This document shows positions 12,859 through 24,756 of a stretch of 64,000 nucleotides of DNA, piece by piece (the first letter of the stretch is position 1; every line of letters starts with the position of its first letter). Made by a program: the position numbers and the translations under genes. Location of the stretch: contig SRSI01000004.1 of assembly GCA_005656395.1 (NCBI GenBank), positions 434,001-498,000 of the forward strand, given 5' to 3'. The notes under the pieces were generated by a model. The model saw only the letters and a program-made list of their open reading frames with translations, was not told where the DNA came from and ran no database searches. This DNA is from Strongyloides papillosus (taxonomy: Eukaryota > Nematoda > Chromadorea > Rhabditida > Strongyloididae).

Positions 12859-14239
12859 TATAAATTGAATTATTAATTAACGAAAAAAAGTGTAATATAT
12901 TATCATAATTTTTATGGATGCATTGAAAAAAATTCATAAATTAATAAAATTGTACTTTTATTAATATAATTATGTAAAACATCGGAATAAAATTAATTAA
13001 ATTGTACTAAAATTCCATAATTGTTCCTTTAAAAAAATTATTTCTTAATATAGTTTTTAGAATAACTAATAATGTTATTTTAAGTTTCAATTTTTAATCA
13101 AAAACAAAATAACATTACATTAACTTAATAAAATTTTACGTTACATTTTCGTAACAAAACTTTCTTTCTCACCCACACATAATAAATGTTAATAAGTATT
13201 TCTAAAAATAGCAATTTTTAAGTTTCCAAAGGCATATTTAGGCTTCAATAAGTTTTAAACATACATCATAGAGAAGTTGGATCAAATCTAACTAATTTTT
13301 TAAAAGAAGTATTATCTGAATTATATTTTATTTACCTGTTGTTTAAAAACATAATAATTTTTAGTATATGTAAGTTTAATTTGTGGAAAATAATATTTGT
13401 AATAGAAATATATACATTTTAAAAATTTTTACTACCTAAATTTTTTAATAAACAAAATTCATTTCAATTATTAAATACTTTATTACACCATGCAAGAAAA
13501 AAGTCATTTAAATTATAGTTTGTAAAAAAATTTTATAATTTTAAAACTAAAGTTTTTATCAATTTAAATTGTTTTTAAGTTTATAAATTAAAATGTTATT
13601 TACTTTTATAAAAAACGTTATTTTTTTTAATCCAATTTTATAAAATAAATCATTGAGGAAAATATTTATATAAATCCACTTGCTATTTTTGTAGTATCAA
13701 GAATAATAATATCAAAAGATAAAAATAAGAACAAATACATTCTTTACATCTGTATGTACAATTATTCAAATCTTAAACTAGATAATATTTATGCAAATAT
13801 TATGTAAACATATTTTTATTTTTTACTTTTACAAGTATTTTTTTCTTTTTAATTTAATGTTTATTTTTAAAATATTCTTTTTTGTGTTTTTTATATGATA
13901 ATTAAAATATTATGCTTTATAGTAATAAAAAATGTAATATATCTTATTTCATTTTTAAAATAATACTGTATAAGAAATTTTTAAAAAAATTACACAAAAT
14001 GTATTACAGCTCCTCCTTACTACATTTTAAAACTTGTCTTCCATATTTTTATGGATATTTTCATTTACTTACATATATACTTTTTTTTATGTATAAATAA
14101 TTTAAAATGGTCAAAAATATGCCATTTCCATTGGAGTTTTTGAATAAGTAAAACTATTTTTACAATGTACATAATTTATATTTTATTGTATAAAAAAGTT
14201 TCAAGTTTATTTTTTAGATAACGAAAATATAATATCAAA
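12859..14239. other. Intergenic region
   Basis: About 1.4 kb of extremely AT-rich sequence with many homopolymer A and T runs. An open frame at 13912-14100 is compositionally random. No gene, RNA or repeat family recognised. Confidence 0.5.
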
Positions 14240-14560
14240 ATGTTTATTAAAAATTTTTCTACTCCCATCTTGATATTGATATCACTCTCTGTATTTCTTA
14301 CTTTTTCTATTAATATAATTAATGTAAGTGACAAAAAATATATATCATGGTTTTAATTAAAAAAATATTTTATATTTAAGGCGTATCAAGAATCGGCTAT
14401 AGAACCAAATGGAGAGTTTTTTATGAATCAAATGAGATTTTATGATAATTTCTATCCAAATACCAGATATTTAGGTTCAAAAAAAAGAGCATATTGGGTA
14501 CCGGAGAAACGTGAAAGAATTGTAATGGATGCACTAGGAGGAAACGATTACTTGTTTTAA
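14240..14560 (+). CDS. Small secreted protein, candidate neuropeptide precursor
   Basis: Exons 14240-14323 and 14381-14560 (57-bp intron, GTAAGT..TTTAAG) encode 87 residues. Residues 1-28 form a strongly hydrophobic signal peptide ending SINIIN, with the intron exactly at its end, as is common in small secreted precursors. The mature part has a tribasic site KKR (62-64) and dibasic KR (71-72). These would release AYWVPE and a C-terminal 15-mer, ERIVMDALGGNDYLF, with no amidation glycine. An upstream segment is Asn/Tyr/Phe-rich (FYDNFYPNTRY). I do not match it to a named nlp or flp family. It could instead be a non-processed small secreted protein. Confidence 0.62.
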
Positions 14561-14857
14561 TCACACAATATTCCAAATTTAATTTGATCTCAGTGGAGAT
14601 CAACTCGGTTAATTAAAAGTGATGGAAAATCTAATCAAGATTCTCATTAAATCTTTTTTAATAGTACTTTTTCCTTTTTTTCCTTAAGATGAAAATAATA
14701 CCACATACAAGTTAAGATTTTTAAAGAAACATTTAAAAAATACTTTTAAATAAAATATTTTTTTGACAAATAAATATATTGTGATGCTTAAAATTAATGT
14801 TTGCATATAAAAATTTAATATTTATTGTTTTTGCGTTAGTAAATAAGTAAAAATAAG

Positions 14858-16255
14858 TTAAACATCACTTTCAGAAACAACACCAGGAAAAAAGTATAGT
14901 TTTTTCTTTAACCTGGAACAAAAATCAGGCATTTGTACATTTTTTGAACTGGTACTAACAAATTTTTCTGCTACCATCTTATTAACCATTGTTAACATTG
15001 AAAGAATGTCATGCGTTGCGGAATACTCATGAAAGATTTTATAAATTGATTGAATAAACCAACTACCATTTACTGAATTCCTCCAGGAAACATAACCTGA
15101 TGGAGTTGCATATGCTACCAAAATATCAGCCTCAATTGGAATTTTAATTTCAGGATGATAACTAAGTCTCCTCCCCCCAAACTTTGGAACATTTTCCTTA
15201 TAACAATTATTTCGTTTTTTAAATAAACTGCCCCAATTACTATCTATTTCATCCTGTGGCAATGTATTGGTTGATAAAACACCTTCATCATACTTAGCTA
15301 TAAAAATATTTACATAAAAAATAATATTATTAAAACATACAACCACGACATGCTTGAATAAAAAATAATTTTGGTTTATTAAGTAATCCAGGACAATTTT
15401 TAGCATTAAGTAATGATACAAAATCTTGTACTAATATTTGATTGTCATCTACCCCATATAAACAATCAGTTTCTCCGTGGGTTAACACACAAACAACAGC
15501 ACTGTCAAGAGAAAAGTGTTCCGGAAGTCTGGAAAATTTTTTCATTTTTTCAAGCATTTCCTAAAATATTATTTATTACTATAAAATATACATGTTTTAT
15601 AAAACATTACCAAAGCTGTTAAATCACGAGATGTTGGTAAGCATTTATATCCTAGTTTAGTAAATAGAGATATTAAATATTCTTCATCCTTTTCTGTTCC
15701 ATAACGTTCATTCATTGTTTGAAAATGTTGGTTATTTATTATTAATACTAAACCTTTTGGATTTGAAAATATTTTATAGATGTGTGCTTTATTTTTATTG
15801 TAATAATCAAGATTTGATGCATAATGAGATGGTGTTTGTACCATGTATTCATCAAGTGATGGATTATCATCCTCCTCGAAACCTTCCATCTCACTCAAAT
15901 CATTGCGCAACTTTTTTTCTTTAAAAACATCAACTGTTTTACAGTCAATATAATTTTCCATACATTTTGCCAAACTATATTGATGTGTTTCAATGAGGCT
16001 TTCATAAAAGACATCAAATGCTTTATTACCTCTTGTTTTAAGAATTCTAATTAGTTGATTACATTGTTCTGTCCTACCATATTCTTTAAATAACACCTCA
16101 ATATCGTTGTTATTAATTATCTTGTTTTCTTTTAATATTGGGACAACTGATTCAACATTAAGTGTATTGACAAATTCCATTAAATTTGTTGTTAAAACAT
16201 TCCTCCTTTGAATTGTCATAGATGATGACGTATATCCTGATGATCTCAAAATCAT
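14858..16255 (-). CDS. ced-3: CED-3-type caspase with N-terminal CARD
   Basis: Exons 15611-16255, 15341-15560 and 14858-15297; introns 50 and 43 bp. The second donor was placed at GTATGT (15335-15340) because that preserves QACRG; the product is 434 residues. Residues about 14-105 are a CARD (RRNVLTTNLMEFV .. ILKTRGNKAFDVFYESL). The caspase core carries catalytic His243 (VLTHGE) and Cys286 (QACRG). The small subunit contains ADILVAYATPSGYVSWRNS and GSWFIQSI, which is close to the CED-3 S1/S3 region (YVSWRNS). It is the executioner cysteine protease of programmed cell death, activated on a CED-4-like apoptosome through the CARD. Asp-containing linkers between the subunits are present. The protein is shorter than the roughly 500-residue C. 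elegans one because the CARD-protease linker is short. Confidence 0.93.
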
Positions 16256-18715
16256 TTCTTAATATGTATATGATTTAATATAGAATAATATATAGGTCCT
16301 ATAAATAGATAATGCTAAAATAAATCTACTAATAATATTTTACTAAGAACAATAAATTTCGTTTTTATTATATAAGTCGTTTTATAAACAAGTACTAATA
16401 AAATTTTCCATTAACTTTTGTTATGGAAAAATAATTAATATAATAGTAAGATCATGCCTCAATTTATTGTATAAGATAGAAGATAGTTACAATAAAGTAA
16501 ATGACTATTTGTTTAATGAACCTTTATTATTCTTTTATAGACAAAAATTAATTTCATACATAAAAAGAACAATAAATATAATTTATATACATCATTGTAT
16601 GTCTTTTATTTATATGCAAATTGCATATGCTATATAAACAGTAGAAAAAGGATAATAAAGGAATAAAATATATCTGTTAAAGAAAATTTGGTTATCCTTG
16701 TAGTAAGTATATTTTTACTTTTTACCTAAAAAGCAAGTATATATGAATGTTAAAAAAGATACAGTGACATACATATTTAACTTACCCTTATGCAGGAGTG
16801 TTCTTGTTTAACTAGTAGGATCCTTCTTTTTTAATGGACCATAGCCAAATATATATCTACAGACTACACATTCAGATAATTGTTCAAGCTATGCATATTA
16901 AATTAAGTTGAACTTTTTTGATCTCTGTCCATGACATATTGTCTTATAATACATATCCAATAATAACTAAATAGGATATTTATATGTTTTATTTATAGAA
17001 GATCATTTGTCAACCTTTCTTAAAAAGCAGATAATTTAATTTAACAAGAAAAAAATGGATAAATTTTTTCTTACTCTTTAAATAATATTATTTTAAAAAT
17101 TGTAAATAATTTTGTTAGTTATATCATCAAGTACGTCAAACCATTAGTAAATGATTTTTAAAATCTATAGTAAAATTAACTATATTTCCATAAAACATAA
17201 AGAAATATAAAACAATTACAATTTTAATATGTAATACTTGGAAATTCTAGACATATTTAAAAATAACATTCTATTTAAAACATACTTTTTAATATGTTTA
17301 CATCGAAAAATCATGTTTTGTATTTTTAGGTTGCTTTAAACAAATTTTATTTACATATAACTTGTAAAATTAAAAATAGAGCGAAAATGTTATGATATTT
17401 CATTTTGTTTAATTTATTAACATTTTTATCAATGTAAGAAATGACTTGTATTTATTAAAAGTATTTTTTTTAATTAAAAGCCTTAACTTCACTTAGTAAA
17501 TTGTAAGATACACTAAAAAAGTTTAATTAAATTTTTTTTATTTTGGATAAATATGTATTTAGTATTTTTTTTGCATTAAATTAATTTCAAAATTACTAAG
17601 GCAGTTAAGTCATTTTACTTTTTATTAAATTAAATTATTTTTTAGGAGTTATTATTTTTCTTACTAATTACATCAAAAAGTTTTGTATTGATAGTGTAAC
17701 ATATTAAATTTTTATTTATACTTATTAAACAATCAACTTTTTGATATTAATGATAGATTGATTTTTAGAGTAGCGGTAAAACCTTTTTTAACCTCATCAT
17801 TTTATATAAATATTTCTCTTTTGATATCTTATATTAATTTTCACCAAGACTATTCTTTCATTACTACAAAAATACACAGACATTTACAAGTTTTTACAAT
17901 TTCAACTTTTATTATTAGTAAGATTTATTATTATTATTAAATAATAGTATCGTAAGACCTATTTTTTTGACAAATTGTAAAGATCGAAACACTGTAAGAC
18001 ATAACTAGGAAGAAGCATTACTCATCAAAAGTATACATATATAAATAGAGTTAAAATATTACATATATTCATTCATTCTTGTAATATTTTTACTTTCATA
18101 TCAAATAAATTGTTGCATAACTTTATATATTATTCTTCACTTTGAGGTGTCTCTCTTGTGACCTCTATAATCTATGTTGATTACAATTTTAATTTAAAAA
18201 TACATTTTTAATTATAAATTAATTCATTGTATCTGGTTAATATTTAATCGTTTGTTAATAAGTCAATTTCTCAACCATACAGGTGATATATTTTTTATAA
18301 TTTCGCACTCTTAATCTCAGATAAGAAAATATTTTATGATAACAAATATATTGTACTAAACATGCATCTGATAATATTTTATATTTATCAATTACCTCTC
18401 TTTGTATCATTGTAAAACATAGAAATTATCAAACTGAAGTGACACTTTTAACTTATATAAAAAGATTAAGCAAGAAAATGTGCCTTAAGACATTTGCTAA
18501 AGTATGTTAAATATTTAACGTCATTTTACACTTTTCTAACTTTTATATTCACTAAACTATTAATTTTTTTATTCCCATTGACATTCTATAATTAATCATT
18601 TTTGCTTTATCATTCTTTGTGAAATTATTATTATTTTTATAATGACAAACCACGTTTTAAATTCATTTTAAATAATAGCATTTTTAGATATTAACAATTT
18701 CATGAATAAAAAGTG
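16256..18715. other. Intergenic region between divergent genes
   Basis: About 2.5 kb upstream of both ced-3 (-) and the cytidylyltransferase (+). Near 16612-16642 an interrupted palindrome (ATATGCAA-A-TTGCATAT) precedes a TATA-like GCTATATAAACAG. A 5-codon upstream ORF (ATG AAT AAA AAG TGA) sits at 18702, just before the start used at 18716. Nothing else recognised; the frame at 17758-17940 is random. Confidence 0.5.
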
Positions 18716-20038
18716 ATGAATATTGAAGTAGATAAAAAAAGATCAAATATGAATCATGATGATGAAATAAAATCAAGCAATGAAATTGTCAATGGAACTA
18801 CCATCAAAAATGGACGTGTATGGTGTGATGGATGGTAAAAAAATTCTTTAAATATAATAAACTACTTTTTTTATAATTACAGTTATGATATGATTCATTT
18901 TGGTCATGCTAATCAACTTAGACAAGCTAAGAAAATGGGAAAATATCTTGTAGTTGGAGTACATACTGATAAAGAAATTTTAAAAAATAAAGGTCCTCCA
19001 GTTTTTAATGAGAATGAAAGGTATAAAATGGTAAAGGGAATCAAATGGGTCGATGAGGTTGTTGAAGGTGCACCATACTCTACAACAATAGAAACATTAG
19101 ACAAATATAATTGTGAATTTTGTGTCCATGGGAGTATGAAATTTTTTACTGTATTTTTAAATTTAATAACATTTTTATTACTTATAGATGACATAACGTT
19201 AACTGCGGAAGGTGTTGATACATATGCTGAAGTTAAAAATGCTGGAAGATATAAGGAATGTGAAAGAACCGTTGGTGTTTCAACAACTGATCTCGTTGAA
19301 AGAATGCTCCAACTAACAAAAACTCACCATTCCACAGCAGATTCATTTGATGATATTCAGGGGCAACGTGCCAGAACATTAAGTACTGGAAGTTGTGGAA
19401 TATCACCGTGGACACGTGTTTCAAAATTTATACCATCAACTCAAACATTACTACAATTTGCAGAAGGTATGACACCAAAGCCAACTGATAAGGTTGTATA
19501 CGTCTGTGGTGCATTTGATCTTTTTCATATTGGTCATTTATCATTTCTAGAGAAAGCTCGTAAATTAGGTGATTACTTAATTGTTGGATTATTTGAAGAT
19601 AGTGTTGTTAATGCATATAAAGGAACAAATCATCCTATCATGTCATTACATGAAAGAACATTAAGTGTATTAGCATATAAACCAGTCTCTGAAGTTATTA
19701 TTGGTGCACCATATATAATAACAAAAGATTTAATAAAAAATTTTAACATATCAATTGTCGTTGATGGAAGTAGAGTAGCGCATCATAATACACTTGATAA
19801 TGTTGATATCTATAAAGTTCCAAAAGAATTGGGTATTTATCAATTAATAGATTCTGGAAATGACATGACAACAGAAATGATTATCAAACGTGTCATTGAA
19901 AATGAGAAAGCCTTTAAGGCAAGAAATAATGCTAAAGAGAAGAAGGAAGTTGCAGCTTTTAATGCTTTACAAAAAATGAAACAAAAAAATGAAAATGATT
20001 CATTAACCAATAATGTTGTTAATTTAAATATTTGTTAG
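18716..20038 (+). CDS. pcyt-2: Ethanolamine-phosphate cytidylyltransferase (CDP-ethanolamine pathway)
   Basis: Exons 18716-18834, 18883-19133 and 19188-20038 give 406 residues. Two nucleotidyltransferase folds are present: [20 protein letters not shown] with HFGH at 45-48, and AFDLFHIGHLSFL with HIGH at 237-240. Typical PCYT2 blocks are CVHGNDITLTAEG, RYKECERTVGVSTTDL and the C-terminal YIITKDLI. The enzyme makes CDP-ethanolamine from CTP and phosphoethanolamine for phosphatidylethanolamine synthesis in the cytosol. The second intron (54 bp) is a multiple of three and has no stop, so an open frame runs through it. It was removed because splicing restores CVHGNDITLT. The C-terminal tail is Lys/Asn-rich. 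Confidence 0.95.
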
Positions 20039-21040
20039 CATATGATAATGTCGGCCCACTAAATGTATTTAGGGAATCATTAAAAATGATATTTCTTTAT
20101 ATTGCAAATATTAGTACTCTTAAGTTTTTCACTCTAATTATACTATCATTTTAATAATATTTTTACAACGAAATTCTTTTTTATTAATAGTTACTACATA
20201 TTTAATATATGTACACTATATGTAATTTAAAAATAAATACTTCACATTATGATTCTGTCCTATTATAAAAAAAAAATGTATTTTGTATTATTATATATGT
20301 TTAAAATAACCAGAAAAAAGTTTGATAACTTTTAATATTTTTAATTGTTATCAATTACATCATTTTATAAAACATCCTTTTCAATCATTATACATTGCAT
20401 TGATATTTTAAAAATTTTAATATTTTAAAAGTGTATACATTTAAACAGATTAGATAGAAAAGAAAGAAATGATGATAAGAAATTAATTATACTTTCAAAG
20501 AAATAATTCTTAAAATATTAACTTTTTCTTTTGCTAATATTTAAGTGCAAAAGATTTTTAACAAACAGTTCAATTCCTAATAAATGAATTTAAAAATATT
20601 AAGTAGTAAAACAAATATATAAAATATTAGATAATTTATATTAAAGCAATTATAAATAACATTATATTGTAATGATGAAATCATTACTTTAAGTCATATT
20701 AATCTTAACTATCACTCTTTTTATATTTATAGTGAATATTTAATATATATTTTTGTCTTTGTTTACTTTTGAATATTTATTTTAATCTCTATATTATTAA
20801 AAATAATGTAAATATTTTAATTAATAGATATATATGAAATATGTAATAAAGTCAGTATTTTGTGACCGTTATAACGACTATTCAGTGTTTTTAAAAAAAG
20901 AATGTCGAATATAATGGGCACAAAATTCTTTCTTTGTTAATAAATATCTATTATTTTAATATATGTTGTGGTACTAATTTTTTTAACAAATATTTTCCAT
21001 TTAAAAAAAAACAAAATTATTGTATAATTGAGAAGAATTA
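20039..21040. other. Intergenic region between convergent genes
   Basis: About 1 kb of AT-rich DNA holding the 3' ends of the cytidylyltransferase (+) and the DM13-like gene (-). AATAAA-type signals are present (for example near 20233). No other feature seen. Confidence 0.5.
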
Positions 21041-22321
21041 TCAAGTTTGCTTTGCTTTTCCAGTTAATCTAGTTGTGTCCTCTGCCTTCAAACATGGTGG
21101 TACTAAGGCACTTGGAAGGATAATATTTCCATATGATTTTTTTTCATCATCATTGTATATTGATAGAAAATCAACATCAAATGTTTTTAAACCAATAGGT
21201 AAGTTTATGTATATATCTTCACGATTATAGAAACGTAATGGTGTGTCAGGATTTTGATTATTTACATATGTTCTATATTGAGCTGTTATTCTTTCTGGAA
21301 ATGAACCAATACCAACATACATATATGTATTTTTAGAGAATGCATTATTAGCATCAAATGTAAAACCAGGAATAAAAATTGTATCACAATTTAATATTTG
21401 TACTCTATATGAAGTTACATTGTGTCCCCAACCACTTAATGGAGCTATTTTTTCTGCCTTTGGTGGTTCAATATCTTTAAGTGTAAGTAATGGTATAGTT
21501 TTTTGAACACATTTATCATATAAACCAATCCATTTATAATCACTTATATTTGTATTTTCGGGAAGAAAAAATTTTTTAATTGTATATGAATCTTTTGTTA
21601 TTGGTAATTCATAAATATAATTGAAACTGTGTGTTGTTTTTGATGAATATATTTTATTTTTTTTACCTAAAAACTTTCTTAACCCTTTTGATTTATGTTC
21701 CTCTTCTTTAGCTCTTTTTCTAGCAGCACGAGGATCATCAATAACCCAGTATGTTGGTTTTTTTGTTATCACTTTTTCATTTGATATATTTTCATTAGTG
21801 ACATTATCTAGTGTTGTTGGATGATAACGATATTCAGCATTTGGATTTTTATGAAATTTAAACTTATCCGGTGATGAAATATTAGTGTTATTTAAAATAT
21901 TAATATTGTCACCACCATTTGTTTCTACAACATTCTTCCATGCTCGTTTAATTCTCCTAGATATACTATTATCATTAATTTCTATCCCACTATGATTGGT
22001 TTTTGATAAAAGTATACCATAATTTCCTATTGAATAACTTTTTCCAATATCGTTTTCAGTTGCTGGTCCAACCATCAATGCAAAACATCCTTTGTCTTTA
22101 GGATTATGGTGGTATCTATTAATGTATATTGTTTGAGCATCACCAGCATATATCTCCCCATTCATTTTTCCAATCCCATAATAAATTGCTCCAACAGGCA
22201 TTCCAAAATATTCTTGAATGTCACCGGTACAATTTAAAAAAATTTTATTATAGGATAAAAATATAATTCTAATAAATAATACTTTCAATATAAAAATTGA
22301 CTTTAAAGAAAAATTTTTCAT
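21041..22321 (-). CDS. Secreted DM13-domain-like protein
   Basis: Single exon, 426 residues. A hydrophobic N-terminus (about 8-30) looks like a signal peptide or anchor. The C-terminal region has the layout of a DM13 domain: TIFIPGFTFDANNAFSKN, then MYVGIGSFPERI, then PLRFYNREDIYINLPIGL and DVDFLSIYNDD. A weaker copy lies near the N-terminus (FGMPVGAIYYGIGKMNGEIY .. AQTIYINRYHH .. CFALMVGP). DM13 domains occur in extracellular and DOMON-associated proteins and have been proposed to be redox-related. The middle (about 120-260) is basic with dibasic sites (SRRIKRAWK, AARKRAKEEE). The gene is flanked by unrelated genes. The family call rests on motif memory, so moderate certainty. Confidence 0.72.
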   Translation of the reverse strand: MKNFSLKSIFILKVLFIRIIFLSYNKIFLNCTGDIQEYFGMPVGAIYYGIGKMNGEIYAGDAQTIYINRYHHNPKDKGCFALMVGPATENDIGKSYSIGNYGILLSKTNHSGIEINDNSISRRIKRAWKNVVETNGGDNINILNNTNISSPDKFKFHKNPNAEYRYHPTTLDNVTNENISNEKVITKKPTYWVIDDPRAARKRAKEEEHKSKGLRKFLGKKNKIYSSKTTHSFNYIYELPITKDSYTIKKFFLPENTNISDYKWIGLYDKCVQKTIPLLTLKDIEPPKAEKIAPLSGWGHNVTSYRVQILNCDTIFIPGFTFDANNAFSKNTYMYVGIGSFPERITAQYRTYVNNQNPDTPLRFYNREDIYINLPIGLKTFDVDFLSIYNDDEKKSYGNIILPSALVPPCLKAEDTTRLTGKAKQT

Positions 22322-23137
22322 CTCTCAGTAACGTCAATATATTTATATTTATAAAAAAATTCTTTCTATTAAAATATGACAAAAAAAATATATGTGGTCC
22401 TCCTATATGAGTTTATTTTAAAAAATGGTCGTCATAAAAAGATAATAATTTTTTTAAACTTGATAGATATAAACCTGTCAACAAGTAACAACATCCTTAA
22501 CTTCTAAAAATTATTTTATTGTATTATAAAAAAAAACAATTCACCTGACAACATTAATGCATCCGTAAAATGATTTAAAGGCCATCATAATCTTGCTTTC
22601 TTTATTTTTCAATGACTTCAAAAATATATATAATTGGTTTACTAGATAATATTCTAAAGATATATTAAACAGGTCAAATAAAAATTATTTTATAAGGAGG
22701 AAAATTAGATGTTCTATTTTTAATGATCAAAAAAAATAGATAGATTTTATGAAATATGAGAATATAATAACCACTTTCTTTAATTTAAAAATTTTTTAAG
22801 CTTTTAAAAAAGTTCATAGTATAAAAATTTATTTTTAAACTTTTAACAATTCTATTATAATAATAATACTAATTTTATATTATACATATATATTTAAAGT
22901 TTATTAATGTTGATGTTTCATTTTTAGATGAAAACAAGTAATTAACACGCCGAGGTGTAACATAATATAATTAATTTAAACAGTCAAAAACATTTATAAC
23001 AGTGTTTACGCATTGAAAAATTTTAAAACTATTACAAAAATGTTAATGAAGCTGAAATTTGATGATAAATTAAGAATATATTAGTGTGATCATATATACA
23101 TATTTTTATATTTCTTTTATATACTATCTTATACATT
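22322..23137. other. Intergenic region between divergent genes
   Basis: About 0.8 kb of AT-rich sequence upstream of both the DM13-like gene and the ADP-glucokinase gene. No recognisable element beyond A/T runs. Confidence 0.5.
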
Positions 23138-24669
23138 ATGAACATCTATCGACAACTCCATCTAAATATACTTCAATATTCACTTATATTTTTTATTATA
23201 CCATATTTTTACTCATATATTAATGATAAAAATAAGGTAAAAGATACATCCATTGAACAGATAATGTCTATGAGTTTTGATAGAGTTATAACAAAACCAA
23301 CATTAATGTTTAGAAAAGTTGTTGTTGGTATAAATTGTAATGTTGATTTGATTGTAAAAGGGACTGATTTAATAAAGCAATTAGGTGCTTTACCAAGTCA
23401 ACCTGATTTGAATGACGAATGTGTTACATTAAAATCTCTCACCGACTTACAAAAATCATTTTTACATTTTTTTACTAATGGAATACCGGGAGAAAAATAT
23501 ATGGATAATGAGGAGTTATTTAAAAAAATAGTATTAGTCACAGAAAAGGATGATATAAATTCTGATCTATATATTGGTGGTAACGCTGCACTAATGGCAC
23601 AAAAGATTGCATCGACATTTTCAAGAGTTACTCCACATTTAGTTGGTCCAATTGGTCCTCGAATTCAAAAGCTCCTCCATCCTTCAATTGTTAGAGATAA
23701 CTCAACAAGAATCGTTAAAGATGAATTACACATAATTATGGAATATAAGCAAGGTGAAATGCTAGAAAATTACATGTCACCAGGCTCGTCAAGATTTATT
23801 ACATCTCAAGATCAACTTTCTGGAAGTAGAATTGTTATTGAGATGTTCTTTAAGGCAATTCAACAATATAAACCTGAACTTGTTATTATTGCTGGTTTAC
23901 ATGTATTAGAACCTCAACCAGCAGATATACGACGTGAAAAAATGATACTAATAAAACAAGGACTATTTCAATTACCTCCTGAATTACCTTTACATTTTGA
24001 ATTAAGTACAATATCAGATTTAGACTTTGCTAGACATATCCTTAAAGATATTTTACCTAGAGCCGATTCTTTGACATTATCAGAGAGATGTTTAAATATA
24101 TTAGCAAAAGCTGTAAAAGGACCATCTGTTGATTATCCTAGTTCAGCAAGGATACTTCATGTTCATAAAGCTGTAGAGATGTTACATTGGTTGATGCTTA
24201 ATTATGGTTATCGTAAAGATAAAGGTGGACAATATATGAAAAATAGATTAACAAGAATACATTTTCATTGCTCAACATATCACATGATTGTCTCAACAGG
24301 AACAAATTGGTCAAATTTAGCGAGTGGTTTAGCTGCTGGTGCAAGAGTTGCTGGAAGATATACATGCGGTATGAGAAAAAGAGATACAAATTATGATTTA
24401 CTTGAAGTTCGTTTTTCATCAAGTTATTTGTTAGATGAGAAATATGATAAAGTTTACACATTTGATCCATCAAAGTTAGTTTAATCTTATTATTTTTTTA
24501 TCATATTTTATATTTTTATAGTCCGATTGCTTCATGGATGAGAGATGATGTAATATTTATGTTTACACCTGTACTTGTATGCAAATTTGCTGCAAGGACA
24601 GTCGGAGCAGAGGATTCAATTAGTGCAACAGCTTTAATTCATTCCCAATTTTATGCTGCATTAAAATAA
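23138..24669 (+). CDS. adpgk: ADP-dependent glucokinase, ER-type
   Basis: Exons 23138-24474 and 24522-24669 (47-bp intron, GTTAGT..TATAG) give 494 residues. An N-terminal hydrophobic segment (about 8-28) fits the signal or anchor of animal ADPGK, which sits at the endoplasmic reticulum. Diagnostic blocks are KVVVGINCNVDLIVKG, DLYIGGNAALMAQKIA, ELVIIAGLHVLEP, LPLHFELSTISD, RIHFHCSTYHMIVSTG and the C-terminal VGAEDSISATAL holding the catalytic Asp. The reaction is glucose plus ADP to glucose-6-phosphate plus AMP. The usual small residue before the catalytic Asp is Glu here, a mild departure. The last exon carries the catalytic loop, so correct splicing is needed for activity. The gene ends 87 bp from the convergent anoctamin gene. 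Confidence 0.93.
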
Positions 24670-24756
24670 AAAAGAAAGAAAATATTATTATTTTGTTAAT
24701 AAAGTTGCTAACAATAATCTATATGTGTGCAATTATTTAATAGAAAATTATTATAG

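Noticed and set aside
18890..20038. Start of the cytidylyltransferase at 18890 and an uninterrupted frame through 19134-19187
   Set aside because: It omits exon 1 with WCDGC and inserts 18 residues into CVHGNDITLT; splicing restores the family sequence.
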